This document shows, one piece after another, positions 43,044-52,971 of a DNA stretch of 64,000 nt (the first letter of the stretch is position 1; the number at the start of each line of letters is the position of its first letter). Origin of the DNA: Fulvia fulva (Eukaryota; Ascomycota; Dothideomycetes; Mycosphaerellales; Mycosphaerellaceae); contig NC_063012.1 in NCBI RefSeq assembly GCF_020509005.1, forward strand, positions 10,044,001 to 10,108,000. The letters are read 5' to 3'. The notes under the pieces are model-generated. The model was not told the origin of the DNA. It made no database searches and saw only the letters and a list, made by a program, of their open reading frames with translations. The translations under genes were made by a program, and so were the position numbers.

Positions 43044-44252
43044 TTACTCAGAGTTCTTATCTCTCTGCGCGGATTGGCTGAAATCGACGCGCAGCCGTCT
43101 GCCGTATACCTCCTTCTTCTCGAGGTACTGCTTGGCCTTCTCTGCGCTCTCGATGTCGATGAAGTCGGCATGGGCGAAGCCTCGTGGCTGGCCACTGCGG
43201 CGGTCGATAGCGACACGGACGTCGAGCACGTTTTTGATTTCTCTGAAGAGATCTAGTGCACAAATGTTAGCAACCCGTGCGGTTGTTAGCCTGCACCCGT
43301 TGATGATCTTACCGTTCAAATCACGATCACTCATCTGATAAGACATGTTGCCGATGAACAGCGTCTTCGACGGCGGTGCGGGGACACGGCTGTCGCTCCT
43401 GAGCCGTGCCTGGCGTGGCTGAGTGTTGTCGCGGCGGACGTGGAATTGGACAGCCATTCTCCTGCCGTGGAAGACCTGCTGATCCAACTCTGTCGCTCTG
43501 TCCGCATGCTCTTGTCTAGCGAACTCGACGTATCCGAACCCCTTGCTCAATCCTCTGTCGTCTTGAACGACGCGCGTGTTGACGACCTCTCCGAACTTGC
43601 TGAACTCGGCCTCCAACTGCGCTGAGGTCACTTCGAAAAAGAGGTTGCCGATATAGAGGATCTTGCTTGGGGTAGGTGCCTGTCCCTGACGTTGAACAGG
43701 GCCATCAGGTGGTGGGAATTGGTTGCGTGCGGTCTCTGCCACGCTTGAGGCGGCGTTCTGGACGGTCTGCGCAGCGCTGGATGCAGCGTCTTGCACCTTC
43801 TCAGTGATGGTGCTGGCAGACTCTTGTGCTTGAGAGCTGATCTCTTCGGCCTTCTCTTGTGTCTGTTCGGCGGCATCGCTGGCAGTCTCTTGTGCCTGTG
43901 AAACGGCCTCCTGAGCCTTGTCCTTTGCCTCTGCAGCTGCACCCTCCGCGGCCGACTCGGCGGAGCCTACAACATCAGGTGTCACGACACTCTCCTCGCG
44001 GATCTCCTGTTGCTCCTCAGGTGTTGGCTCGGTGGTGACAGTCTCGCCGCTCGTCGATGCCTCTGCTGGGCTTGCCTCCTGTCGCTTCTGGTCTTCCTCT
44101 GCGAGTACCCTCCATGACTGATGGAACGATCGGATCGATCCTGGCTTTTGCGCTTGCAATGCTGATATACGTGGCGCAGGCTTGAACGTCGAGAGTTGCC
44201 GAGTTGGCTGTGTGAAGACTGCTCGCGCAGCGGCGCGGCGAAGTGCGAACAT
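43044..44252 (-). CDS. Mitochondrial-type protein with LEA-like coil and two RRMs
   Basis: Predicted 382 aa from two exons (44252-43313 and 43252-43044). The start MFALRRAAARAVFTQPTRQL followed by STFKPAPRIS looks like a mitochondrial presequence. Residues about 55-190 are repetitive A/Q/E/S with an 11-residue rhythm (AEAKDKAQEAVSQAQETASD, EKAEEISSQAQESASTITEK), like LEA proteins or an amphipathic coil. RRM1 begins KILYIGNLFFEVTSAQLEAE with RNP1 KGFGYVEF; RRM2 begins KTLFIGNMSYQMSDRDLN with RNP1 RGFAHADF. The 60-bp intron inside RRM2 (43253-43312, branch GCTAAC) contains no stop and is a multiple of three, so an unspliced message would insert 20 residues. It likely binds mitochondrial RNA; the target is unknown. 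Confidence 0.82.
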   Translation of the reverse strand: MFALRRAAARAVFTQPTRQLSTFKPAPRISALQAQKPGSIRSFHQSWRVLAEEDQKRQEASPAEASTSGETVTTEPTPEEQQEIREESVVTPDVVGSAESAAEGAAAEAKDKAQEAVSQAQETASDAAEQTQEKAEEISSQAQESASTITEKVQDAASSAAQTVQNAASSVAETARNQFPPPDGPVQRQGQAPTPSKILYIGNLFFEVTSAQLEAEFSKFGEVVNTRVVQDDRGLSKGFGYVEFARQEHADRATELDQQVFHGRRMAVQFHVRRDNTQPRQARLRSDSRVPAPPSKTLFIGNMSYQMSDRDLNGKIINGCRLTTARVANICALDLFREIKNVLDVRVAIDRRSGQPRGFAHADFIDIESAEKAKQYLEKKEVYGRRLRVDFSQSAQRDKNSE

Positions 44253-44662
44253 CGTGGCTTTGGAGTATCTTACAGCAAGTGCAGCGTTTTGGCGGATTCT
44301 TAGCCGACTGATGGGGTGATGATGGAGAGAACGAAAGGGGTTGTTGGATGTTGTTCGGATGCCAGACACGCGAGCAAAGTTCACAACTTGAAAGTCCTGA
44401 GAAATTTCTTGGTCTGTGCTCATCAGAGATCGGCGCGCTCGTCAACGACTCCTGCTCCTTGCTTCCTCTCGCCACGCGGCAACAGCCATTGAAATGTTGT
44501 CATCACACAATTCGCGCTATAATGGGTTACGGTTCAAACTTTCGCAGTGAGGCGGATTATTAGAAGAATACATTGGAGACCGACTATCATACAACACGGT
44601 CAATCACGACGCGTCCTGGGTATCTACCACATCACCAACGCCAGCAAACAACGCACAATACA
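44253..44662. other. Intergenic region
   Basis: 410 bp: RRM gene promoter and the 3' end of the STAND-ankyrin gene, both on the minus strand. Nothing else seen. Confidence 0.4.
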
Positions 44663-47092
44663 TCATCGCAAGCCAAGTCGTCCGGCTATTCTGGAGACCT
44701 TGGACCTACTTGTCGAAGTCGTACCAAAAGTACCCGACGTGCTCACACTGGTGCGTGACAGCGTGCTATCCCGCCGCGATGTACCCAGCTTATAGTCGCG
44801 CATCCTTGGAGGGGGTCGATGTTCGTCCAGTCGAGCGCCCTTACGCAACAATATCCGCACGACATTCTCGCGTCGTGGCGTGGGCGGCTTGGTTGCTGCC
44901 AAATAGAGCGGAGATCGGGACACAGAGTCAGTGGCATTGACGTCTAGAGCATGTTCGTGCTCTAGTAGAGCATGGACTTGTTCCAGTCGTTCGAAGTCGG
45001 CGCAGTGGTGCAGGGCCGTCTGTCCTCGTTGGTCCACGGCGTCCTTGAGATCTGGTGCAAGCTCTAAAAGCAAATCGATCATCTCCCTGTTCGGTTTCTG
45101 GACTGCGTAGTGCAACACACTCCATTCGTCACCTCCTTTGGTCATCAGGCTGTCTTCCAGTGTGTCAGCGAGGATCTGTACCATCTTGGTATCGCCAGCG
45201 AGGACGGCCTTGATGATTGGAGTTTCGCCCTTCTTATCTCTAGGCTCGATCTCGGCATCGTGGTGTAGGAGACATCTGGTCATATCGTGAAAGCCTCCCA
45301 TTGCGGCAAAATGCAGGGCCGTGAGACCACGCCTGTTAGCAGTGTGGACCGACGCCCCAACTTCTGGATCTAGCAGCTTATGCACGGTCGCCTCGTCTTT
45401 GCTCTCGACAGCATGCACCAAGAAAGTCTTCCCTTGTCTGTCGAAATGCTCGAGGTTCAAATCATCTGCATCCAGCGAGGTCTGTATCTGCTCGATATTG
45501 CCTGACTTGATCGCCTCGATCAAGGTGTCATGCTTGTCAGCGGCAGTGCACTCTCTTTGCACAGGAGCATGGGTAGTGGAGATCCGCCGAAGACTATCAC
45601 TCGCCATGGACGATCCTTTGATCAGCAGCTTACGCATCTCGTTGGCTTCCACAGTCTTGTCTCTGGTCTCAAGGATGCGGACGAGGATGGTGATGCACGC
45701 GTTGTGCTGAGCTGCTTCATCGGGCGATTTATCTCGGCCCTTGAACACCTTCCACTGCTTGTTGAAAGCTTTTCTGGCATGTGACTCGGCTTTCTCGATG
45801 TCCTCGGTTGTGAGGCTGAGCCCGCCAGTCGATTCGCTGTAGTGTCGCTCGTAGTAGATGGACGCAAGGTGTTGATGCTGTCGTGCCTCGACGAGGCCGA
45901 CAGAACCGGCAGCTTGACTGTTACCGGAAGCGTCCGAAGAAGATCTCTCGCGCAGCAGATGATGTACGGTCTTCACCGCTTCAGCCCACTTCTTTTGGTG
46001 CTGGTACAGTGATGCCATGTCTTCTTGCAGCTGAATGCGCTCCACGAAAAGCACACCATAGCGGCTTTCACGAGTTTCCGAGCTACTGATTGCGTGTTTT
46101 AGGTTGACCTCTGCTTGATTCAGGTTGCCGGCATCTCTGTCCTTGACAGAACGATCGATGTATGCAGAGATATGCCTGTCGAGGATCTCGAGGGGCCACA
46201 CCTCCTCGTCATCTTCGTTATCTTCGTCGAGGATGGGGTCTGTCGCCTCTTCCTGATTGGAGCTGGCCGGATCTGAGGAGACTGAGAACGCATCCGAAGA
46301 TGTTGTGATGACTGGAATGGAAGGTGTGATCCCATTCAACGGCAAACCATTCTGCTCGGCATCATCGCGTTTGATCCTCTCCGATCTGGCATCGGCAGTG
46401 TACTCAGAGGTGAAGTGCTCGTGAACTCCTTCAGCTCCACGCAGCGTATCTTCGAGACTCGCGATTGCATCATTGTTTGGCAGCGTGGATGCTGCAGCTG
46501 GCACCCGAGAAGGTGGTGGCTGCTGCGAGGCGACATTGTCTTGAGCAGCGAGGAGCTTGCTGAGCAATTTGTTGCCTTCTTCCAGCTGGGTACCAAGTTT
46601 TGAGATCGCTTCAAGCACTGTCTCGTGGTTGTCGTCCAGCGCTGATTTGCTTTTAGTCTGGTCGAATAGCTGCAGCACTGACAAGTCGGTGGACAAGGTC
46701 TGCACTCTGGCTTCCAGCTCTGTATTGATTCTGTTGATCGATGGCTGTCGAAAGGCAATCTTTACCCGCTCTATCAGGTCGCGGTCACGGCTAGCTGCAG
46801 CATCGAATCCGCCCAACTTGGTGCGCAGGTCTTTCAACGTCTTAGTGCAGGCAAGTACGCTTCGCTTGATCCTTTCCGCGACTTGGGCGTCGTCTCCGCT
46901 AGACACTGCATGGTCGTCTCTCGCCTTCAGAACAGCCTCGACACTTTTGAGCACACTTTCCAGCCGTTCGATACGATCACTGATCTCGGCCGCAATCTTG
47001 TCCGCATCTTTAACCTTCTTCAAAAACCGTCCAGCCTCATACGAGACTTTCAACAGATCGAACACGGCCGCAATCGTCTGTAGCTCCGCCAT
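44663..47092 (-). CDS. STAND-type N-terminal domain protein with ankyrin repeats
   Basis: 809 aa, single exon, ATG at 47092. Residues 1-160 are helical and match the N-terminal domain of fungal STAND proteins (AELQTIAAVFDLLKVSYEAG, then AAEISDRIERLESVLKSVEA). The middle has a disordered acidic stretch (about 275-300) and a TPR-like helical region at about 305-480 (RQHQHLASIYYERHYSESTG). Ankyrin repeats occupy about residues 530-770: KTFLVHAVESKDEATVHKLL, RGLTALHFAAMGGFHDMTRC, GETPIIKAVLAGDTKMVQIL, WSVLHYAVQKPNREMIDLLL, GQTALHHCADFERLEQVHAL. A basic serine/threonine-rich tail ends the protein. There is no P-loop NTPase between sensor and effector parts, unlike full NLRs. Intact frame, so probably functional; role in recognition is inferred. 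Divergent from the MFS gene. Confidence 0.8.
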   Translation of the reverse strand: MAELQTIAAVFDLLKVSYEAGRFLKKVKDADKIAAEISDRIERLESVLKSVEAVLKARDDHAVSSGDDAQVAERIKRSVLACTKTLKDLRTKLGGFDAAASRDRDLIERVKIAFRQPSINRINTELEARVQTLSTDLSVLQLFDQTKSKSALDDNHETVLEAISKLGTQLEEGNKLLSKLLAAQDNVASQQPPPSRVPAAASTLPNNDAIASLEDTLRGAEGVHEHFTSEYTADARSERIKRDDAEQNGLPLNGITPSIPVITTSSDAFSVSSDPASSNQEEATDPILDEDNEDDEEVWPLEILDRHISAYIDRSVKDRDAGNLNQAEVNLKHAISSSETRESRYGVLFVERIQLQEDMASLYQHQKKWAEAVKTVHHLLRERSSSDASGNSQAAGSVGLVEARQHQHLASIYYERHYSESTGGLSLTTEDIEKAESHARKAFNKQWKVFKGRDKSPDEAAQHNACITILVRILETRDKTVEANEMRKLLIKGSSMASDSLRRISTTHAPVQRECTAADKHDTLIEAIKSGNIEQIQTSLDADDLNLEHFDRQGKTFLVHAVESKDEATVHKLLDPEVGASVHTANRRGLTALHFAAMGGFHDMTRCLLHHDAEIEPRDKKGETPIIKAVLAGDTKMVQILADTLEDSLMTKGGDEWSVLHYAVQKPNREMIDLLLELAPDLKDAVDQRGQTALHHCADFERLEQVHALLEHEHALDVNATDSVSRSPLYLAATKPPTPRRENVVRILLRKGARLDEHRPPPRMRDYKLGTSRRDSTLSRTSVSTSGTFGTTSTSRSKVSRIAGRLGLR

Positions 47093-47804
47093 ACTGACGG
47101 TAAGGTGTCCATGGAGAGTGATGATGATCGAAGCACTGCCAGAACGGAGAGGCTATGGTATGTACATAGCCGTGACGGAGCCAGAGCCATAGGAGTCATG
47201 TGTAATTGGGCCAAGTGGCCGCGGCTTGTCCTAATCCTTCAAGTTGTCGTCTATGACCTTTGACGAATACGCCTTGAGGCTGCTTCGCCACGATGGCGCA
47301 CAGCTGATCTGTTGGAGCCCCACCTTCCCCGGCCAAGCACCAACCTCCACAGTTCCTTCCTTCACTTCCCCATGCACGCCATGCGTTCGCGTTCGCGTTC
47401 GCGTGCTTTGCCGCATATGGCAGGGAGCAGCAAGATTCCTTGTCCTCGTCGATCGTTCACCGGAACAAAGCCTACGCAATTGCACACCCCAGGCATCCCG
47501 ACCGACATCAACGCCATTGTGCTGCTGCAATATCGGCGCACATGCAGGAAACCTGGGTTGAGGAGGCTCAGCGCTATGCGAAGGAGCCCGCGTGACTGGG
47601 AGAACGTCCTTCGAGATGAGGCGAGGTAGTCTTGTGTACCGCGAACCTCACAGAAGCACAAAGGATTGTTACCACAACTTCGCTGCGCCGACCTTGGCTG
47701 CGTTGGGGGCCAGCTGGAAGTGGAACATAACGTCTCTTCTGTACTCGATGCTTTCGATGCACAGATGCGAGACCTAGCAAGTCTACTCATGAAGCTCAAG
47801 GAAG
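47093..47804. other. Divergent promoter region (STAND-ankyrin and MFS genes)
   Basis: 712 bp. Contains three tandem GTTCGC units at 47385-47402. No gene supported. Confidence 0.4.
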
Positions 47805-49992
47805 ATGGCGGCACCAAACGTCGACAATCAGCAGCAAGCTGTACCTGAGATCGAAGTCACACGCGTAAGAAGGCGTACTGCCACCCACGATGACAGCTCA
47901 TCTTATGACGATGACTCAATGCTGGATGCACCCGAGGATGAGAATATCTTTGACGACAATGACCAATGCCTAGTCGACAACCCACTGATCAGACTACGAC
48001 CAGATGAAGTCGAGCGTAAAGCCAAACGCTTCGTCCGGACGCATGGCTTGCACAATCAAGAGGAAACTTTCATCAAAGCTGGCAAGATCCTGCGAGACCC
48101 AGAAGCATGGGAAGCCGTGCCTAATCTGTCGCTCGATGAGAAAGAGGTTCTGTTCAATGAGACTCGCGGTGGCTTCTGGAAGCAGCCGAAAGAGTTACGA
48201 GTCACGATCATCACGCTCTGCGTTGCAGCTGTCGTGCAAGGCTGGAATCAGACGGCATCGAACGGCGCCAATCTCAACTGGCCAAAGCAGCTTGGTCTTT
48301 TGGCCTTTGATGGTTGCGACCCCATAGGTGAGATCTTGAATACTTTGCCACGTTGCGTTCACGTCCGCTTAGGATACCCGCTAACGAACATCAGGAAGAG
48401 ATGCCTGGATCTTCGCTATAGTGAACGCTGTGCCCTACCTCTCCGCCAGTCTTATCGGGTGTTGGCTAAGTGATCCTTTCAATGAGTACTTCTTCGGCCG
48501 ACGACCGGCCATAGCATTCTCTGGAGTATTGATCCTAGCTTCCATGATTGGGAGCGCCTGTTCGCAGACCTGGCGACAGTTGCTGGCTTGTCGTGCTATC
48601 CTGGGCATCGGTATGGGATGCAAAGCTTCGGTAGTCCCAGTCTTCGCGGCGGAGGTCAGTCCGGCCCATATACGAGGCTCTCTTGTGATGAACTGGCAGC
48701 TTTTCGACGCTCTGGGTATCTTTCTTGGCTTCACTGCCAATCTTATGGTCAGTCAGGTCGGCGACACTGCCTGGAGGTGGCAGACTGCCTCATCAGTGCT
48801 TCCCACCATCGTCCTCCTGACACTGATCTTCGTCTGCTCCGACTCACCTCGCTTTTTGATGAAGAGAGGTCCATCGCACTACCTCGAAGCCTATGCTACC
48901 TTACTGGCATTACGGGGCCACCCGGTCCTCGCTGCGAAGGAGCTGCTGTACGTTCACTGCCAGATGGAAGTCGAGAAGCGCTTCATCTCCGGCAAGATGT
49001 CAGATGCCGAGCTCGTTCATCGCGAAGAGCAGGTTGTCGAAGAGACAAAAGGTAACGCATCGCACTCGAAGCTGCGAGCAAGGTTCCAGCCTGCCAGATC
49101 TATCAATTACTGGCAGAAGCTTGGGCAGCTCTTCACCATCAAGAGAATTAGGCGTGCCATGCTGGCCGCCGTCGTTGTCATGGTCAGTCAGCAGCTCTGT
49201 GGAGTCAATGTGCTGGCACTCTACTCCAGCAACTTCTTTTGCGAGGAAGAGGCATCAGACAAGATCGGCGATCTAGCGGATCCATCCTACCTGCAACCAC
49301 TATTCCTCAGCTGGGGCATCGGGCTGGTCAATTTCCTGTTCGCCTTTCCCGCCTACTACCTCATCGACAAACGCGGACGTCGCTGGCTGCTGCTCGTTGC
49401 ACTCCCCTTCATGGCCCTCAGTATGCTCGGCGCCTCTCTCGCATTCTTGATCCCAGCTGGAAGTCCCGCCCATGCTCCCGTCATCGGGGTCTTGGTGTAT
49501 ATCTTCATGGTCTTCTACAGTCCCAGCATGGGACCTGTGCCCTTCACATTCTCAGCCGAGGTCTTCCCCATGGATCATCGCGTCGTTGGCATGTCCTTCG
49601 CCGTCTTCACGAATATGCTCGGGCTGGGCTTGTTGACCTTGTTCGTGCCGATCATCACGGTCAAGGTCAGTCATGCCGGACTGCTCGGTATCTTCGCAGG
49701 CCTGAATGTGGTGGCGTTTGTTCTGATATTCTTCTTCGTCCGCGAGACAGCTGGAGCAACACTCGGACGCACAGCAGGAAGCATGCATTTCATGTCGCTG
49801 GAAGAGCTGAATTATGTCTTTGGTGTGAGCACGAAGAAGCACGCCATCTATCAGTACAGGACGGTACTGCCGTGGATTTGGAGGTACTACGTGCGACGAG
49901 ACAAAGGTTGTCCGGACTCGCCCGAGCAGCTGTATAGATGGGCGACGGCGAGGCAGCAGGGTCAACATGAGCAGCAGAATCGGGCAGACTAG
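47805..49992 (+). CDS. MFS sugar transporter with long acidic N-terminus
   Basis: Predicted 706 aa from two exons (47805-48327 and 48395-49992); the 67-bp intron joins FDGCDPIG to RDAWIFAIVNAVPYLSASLI. The first ~140 residues are cytosolic and acidic (DDSSSYDDDSMLDAPEDENI). Twelve membrane spans follow. Sugar-porter landmarks: DPFNEYFFGRRPAIAFSGVL, LACRAILGIGMGCKASVVPV, the R-G loop SPAHIRGSLVMNWQLFDALG, CSDSPRFLMKRG after TM6, QQLCGVNVLALYSSNFF in TM7, YLIDKRGRRWLLL and PFTFSAEVFPMDHRVVGMSF. The long loop between TM6 and TM7 is usual. Substrate cannot be told from sequence; plasma membrane location is expected. Confidence 0.9.
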
Positions 49993-50154
49993 TGGACGAC
50001 CTATACCTCTGTGGGATTTTTTGCATGTTCTTAGACGTCACAGCGTCATGTATGACGACGGAATTCATATCCTGGCCGCAATGAACATGTCCTCGATGTG
50101 AGCCATGTCACGCCCACGCGCACAACTCAAAAGAGCGATCGCCCACAAGAAGCA
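49993..50154. other. 3' region of the MFS gene
   Basis: Short convergent intergenic stretch before the second motif array. Nothing else seen. Confidence 0.35.
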
Positions 50155-50290
50155 AAAGAACAAACACCACTAATCCAACGATCTGGAGCTCATGCCCACT
50201 GACGGAGAACCATCTGCAAGGGAATATAAGCCTTCACATCCAGCTGCTGCGAATGCAAAAGATCACCCGACCTAGGTGAACTCGAGAAGC

Positions 50291-50455
50291 AAAAAGACAA
50301 GAACAACCATCACTACCTCAATGGAGTAGTTCGTAAGGTTCTGCGAATGGACACGATACCCATGTCCTATCGCTAAAGCCAGACTCCCGATGGAACCCTC
50401 TCGCCAATGAAGTTCAAGACTGGGGCTGTACCATTGAGCCAGTGATGATTGTCGA
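50291..50455 (-). ncRNA. Candidate Pol III-type RNA, second locus unit b
   Basis: The 5' arm CGACAATCATCACTGGCTCA pairs with the 3' arm CCATTGAGGTAGTGATGGTT; five T at 50295-50291 follow. TGGCTCAATGG is a full A-box match; GAGGGTTCCATCGGGAG about 45 nt downstream is B-box-like (GGTTCCATCGG against GGTTCGANTCC). CAT/ATG replaces CAG/CTG in both arms. This is the best single candidate for an internal Pol III promoter. Confidence 0.45.
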
Positions 50456-50563
50456 GTGGGTAAGATTAATGTAGCAGTATATCTTTTCACCCCAACGCGA
50501 TGAAGCAAAGGTTTGGGCAAAGGGTCAGGTAAGTCATGCCAAAGAGCAAGACGCAAAAAGACC

Positions 50564-50731
50564 AAAAAAGAGAACAACCACCACTATCCCAATGGATCAG
50601 CAGAGGGATGAGCTGGCGGCGCGACACAACATCTGTGTCACGGGAGACATCTCGTACTACCGCCGAAGCACCGTTGGTACTTGTGTGATATCACAAGGGC
50701 GCCGTACCATAGAGCTAATGGTGGTTGTCGA
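50564..50731 (-). ncRNA. Candidate Pol III-type RNA, second locus unit a
   Basis: The 5' arm CGACAACCACCATTAGCTCT pairs with the 3' arm ATTGGGATAGTGGTGGTTGT; six T at 50569-50564 follow. TAGCTCTATGG is one change from the A-box consensus and reads like a tRNA D-arm (TTAGCTCTATGGTACGGC). CAC/GTG replaces the CAG/CTG of the first locus in both arms. Confidence 0.42.
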
Positions 50732-50934
50732 AAGTCTCAGCTGAGTGGATGTGTTATGTACCTTAGCCTGCCCTTGTGAGGGTGGGTTGACATGTGAATT
50801 GCATTACGTGATTTCCAGTGTGGAAATGTTTCGCTCATGGCCTGTAAGTCTGATCGCGTCCATGTCCAGTATGTTACAGTTCCCGAAAAGCATCTAGCTC
50901 TCCTTGCTCATCATCTTCCTCAACAACCTTACCC
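50732..50934. other. 3' region of the acyl-CoA synthetase gene
   Basis: Short convergent intergenic stretch after the second array; nothing else seen. Confidence 0.35.
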
Positions 50935-52971
50935 TCACTTCGCCTCCCCGATCCCATTACTCTGCTGCTGCGCTCCCGCTTTGGCAGCCTTGCGTTCCTC
51001 CGCAACCGTGATGGATCTTCTCCTTGTCCTGTCTTGGTCTCCGAACACTTTGACTACCAGGTCTTTCTTGTTGATCTTGCCCATGGCATTCCGTGGAAGC
51101 TCTTCGACGACCGCCATGTCTTGGGGGATTTTGTAAGAAACGAGCTTCCCATGCAGCGCCCTCCTCATATCCAACGCACTCCACTGCCTCCCTCCCTTCC
51201 CAGCCGTCTTACCCTCTTCACTCAATACAACGATAGCGGCGGCTTTCTGGCCCCACGCTACGGAAGGCAGTCCGACAACCGCGCATTCCGTTATCTGGGG
51301 TAGGGAGAGAAGTTCACGCTCGATTTCGAGCGCTGAGACTTTTTCGCCGCCGGTTTTGATGATGTCTGCGGAGCTGCGGCCTTGGATGAAGTATGCGGGT
51401 CCCGTAGCCCAGGGGCCGCTTTTGCCTTTGCCGGATCCGGGGACGTTCTTACGGATGGCGATGTCGCCGGTTTTGAACCATCCGTCTTCTGTGAATTCCC
51501 TCTTCGTCGCTTCGTGGTTGCGCCAGTATTCTTTGAAGATTGTCGGACCGCGGAGGTGGATCTCGCCTTGGCGTTCTTTACCTTCTGACGTTGTGGCGTC
51601 TTCGGGGATAATCTCTTTGGTGTCGGGATCGACGAGGCGGGCTTCGACGAAGGGGAGAGGCCAGCCTACTGCACCGTCTATACGGTCTGAATCATCGAGA
51701 CCGCAGGAGAGAGCCATACCGACCTCGGTCATGCCGTAGCGTTCTAGGAGGACGTTGCCTTGTGATAAGTCTGTCCAGGCTTTTTTGGTGGGTGTAGGGA
51801 GCGCTGCGGAGCCAGAAATGTTGAGACGGAGGTGCTTGCGTTGGATTGCTTCGCCTGCTGCATCCTTTAGGTCTGAAGGGAAGTCGGACCAGGATTGGAG
51901 CATGCGTGCCCAGATTGTGGGGACGACGGTGAAGAATGTGATGGGTATTCTGCTCGCGTCGGGGGGGTGGCCGTTTTGTTGGTGGGTCGAGAGGAAGGGT
52001 GCCGCGAGGCGTTTCCAGACGTTGTCGACGTTGAAGGGGAACATGAACTCGAGTGTGCTGCCTGAAAGGAGAGGCGCGAGGAGAGCGTTGACGGTGCCGT
52101 GGATGTGGTGTAGAGGTAGCACGTGGAGGAGGCGGTCTTGGGTTGAGTAGTCCCATGCTTTGTTCAAGCTCTGGCATTGGGCGATCAAGACTTGTTGTGG
52201 TAGGCGGACACCTTTTGGTCGTGCTGTTGTGCCAGATGTGTAGAGCATCATGCCACCTTCTGCTAGGTGTGACTCTCCGACGAATTCGATGTCTTTCTCT
52301 GGTTGAGCTCCCTGCTCGATCTTGTTGAGTGCTACTAGCTTCGTATGCTGCTCGATATCCTCCTTGAGCACTTCCGCTGCCAGCGTTGCGTACTTGGCGG
52401 AATGTAGCAATGCCAATGCGGCACTCTGATTGACATTGTATCGTAGCTCGGAAGCTGGAAAGCAGGGTGCCAGAGGTACAGCTATGGCGTTCGATGCAAG
52501 ACATGCGAGTAGGGTCACTACATGACCATTGATCAGCGATCATGTATGCCTGAAAGAGTATGATGGTGTGTATTGCGCACCTACATAGTCATAGCTATTC
52601 TCAATCAAGAACGCTATCCGCTCTCCAACGATATTCTGCTCCGACTTGCCCGTCTCTTTCAACAGTCTATCCTTCGCAGCAGCCACATCATGTAGCAAGC
52701 TTCCATACTTGAACGATCGTCCAGATAACGAGTGTACTACAGCCGTACTCTCGACGTCATGCTTCTGTATCGCCTCAAACAAGGCCGATCGCTGAAGAGC
52801 TGCCATTGCTATTCTACTAGTGGAGAAAAGCGATGTCTGTTGTATCGATGCTGCACGCGAGCAGTTGCTGGGAAGTCGTCTGGTTGGTCGCCGAAGTGTC
52901 GAGCGTGCTGCAGATCGGACAGCGTAATACAGGAAAGCGTTCAGGGAGGGACTGGCGCTCCGTATGATCAT
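50935..52971 (-). CDS. ACSF3-like acyl-CoA (malonyl-CoA) synthetase, mitochondrial type
   Basis: Predicted 657 aa from two exons (52971-52581 and 52517-50935); the 63-bp intron joins IENSYDYV to TLLACLA. A further in-frame ATG lies at 53031. Residues 1-55 are rich in R, S and A without acids, a mitochondrial presequence. Adenylate-forming enzyme motifs in order: MMLYTSGTTARPKGVRLP (P-loop), LPLHHIHGTVNALLAPLLSG, ERYGMTEVGM, DGWFKTGDIAI, IKTGGEKVSALEIERELLSL and, near the end, PRNAMGKINKKDL with the catalytic lysine. The organisation is that of the ACSF3 group, which activates malonate or related short acids in mitochondria; exact substrate is inferred. It ends GIGEAK, so no peroxisomal SKL signal. 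Confidence 0.9.

Larger units (their letters stand above)
50155..50731 (-). repeat. Second array of the alternating inverted motif
   Basis: Read on the minus strand, forward arms start at 50731 (TCGACAACCACCATTAGCTC then TATGGTACGGC) and 50455 (TCGACAATCATCACTGGCTC then AATGGTACAGC). Reverse arms lie at about 50600-50571, 50330-50300 and, without a partner, 50180-50155 (CGTTGGATTAGTGGTGTTTG). Forward-to-reverse gaps are about 100 nt and the gap to the next forward arm about 114 nt, as in the array at 25.8-28.1 kb. Each reverse arm is followed by a T-rich tract. The location is again between the 3' ends of convergent genes. Confidence 0.82.

Noticed and set aside
47815..47840. GTCGACAATCAGCAGCAAGC at the MFS start as another array arm
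   Set aside because: It resembles the forward arm over about 14 bases, but it is coding (VDNQQQ), has no A-box-like continuation and no reverse arm follows.
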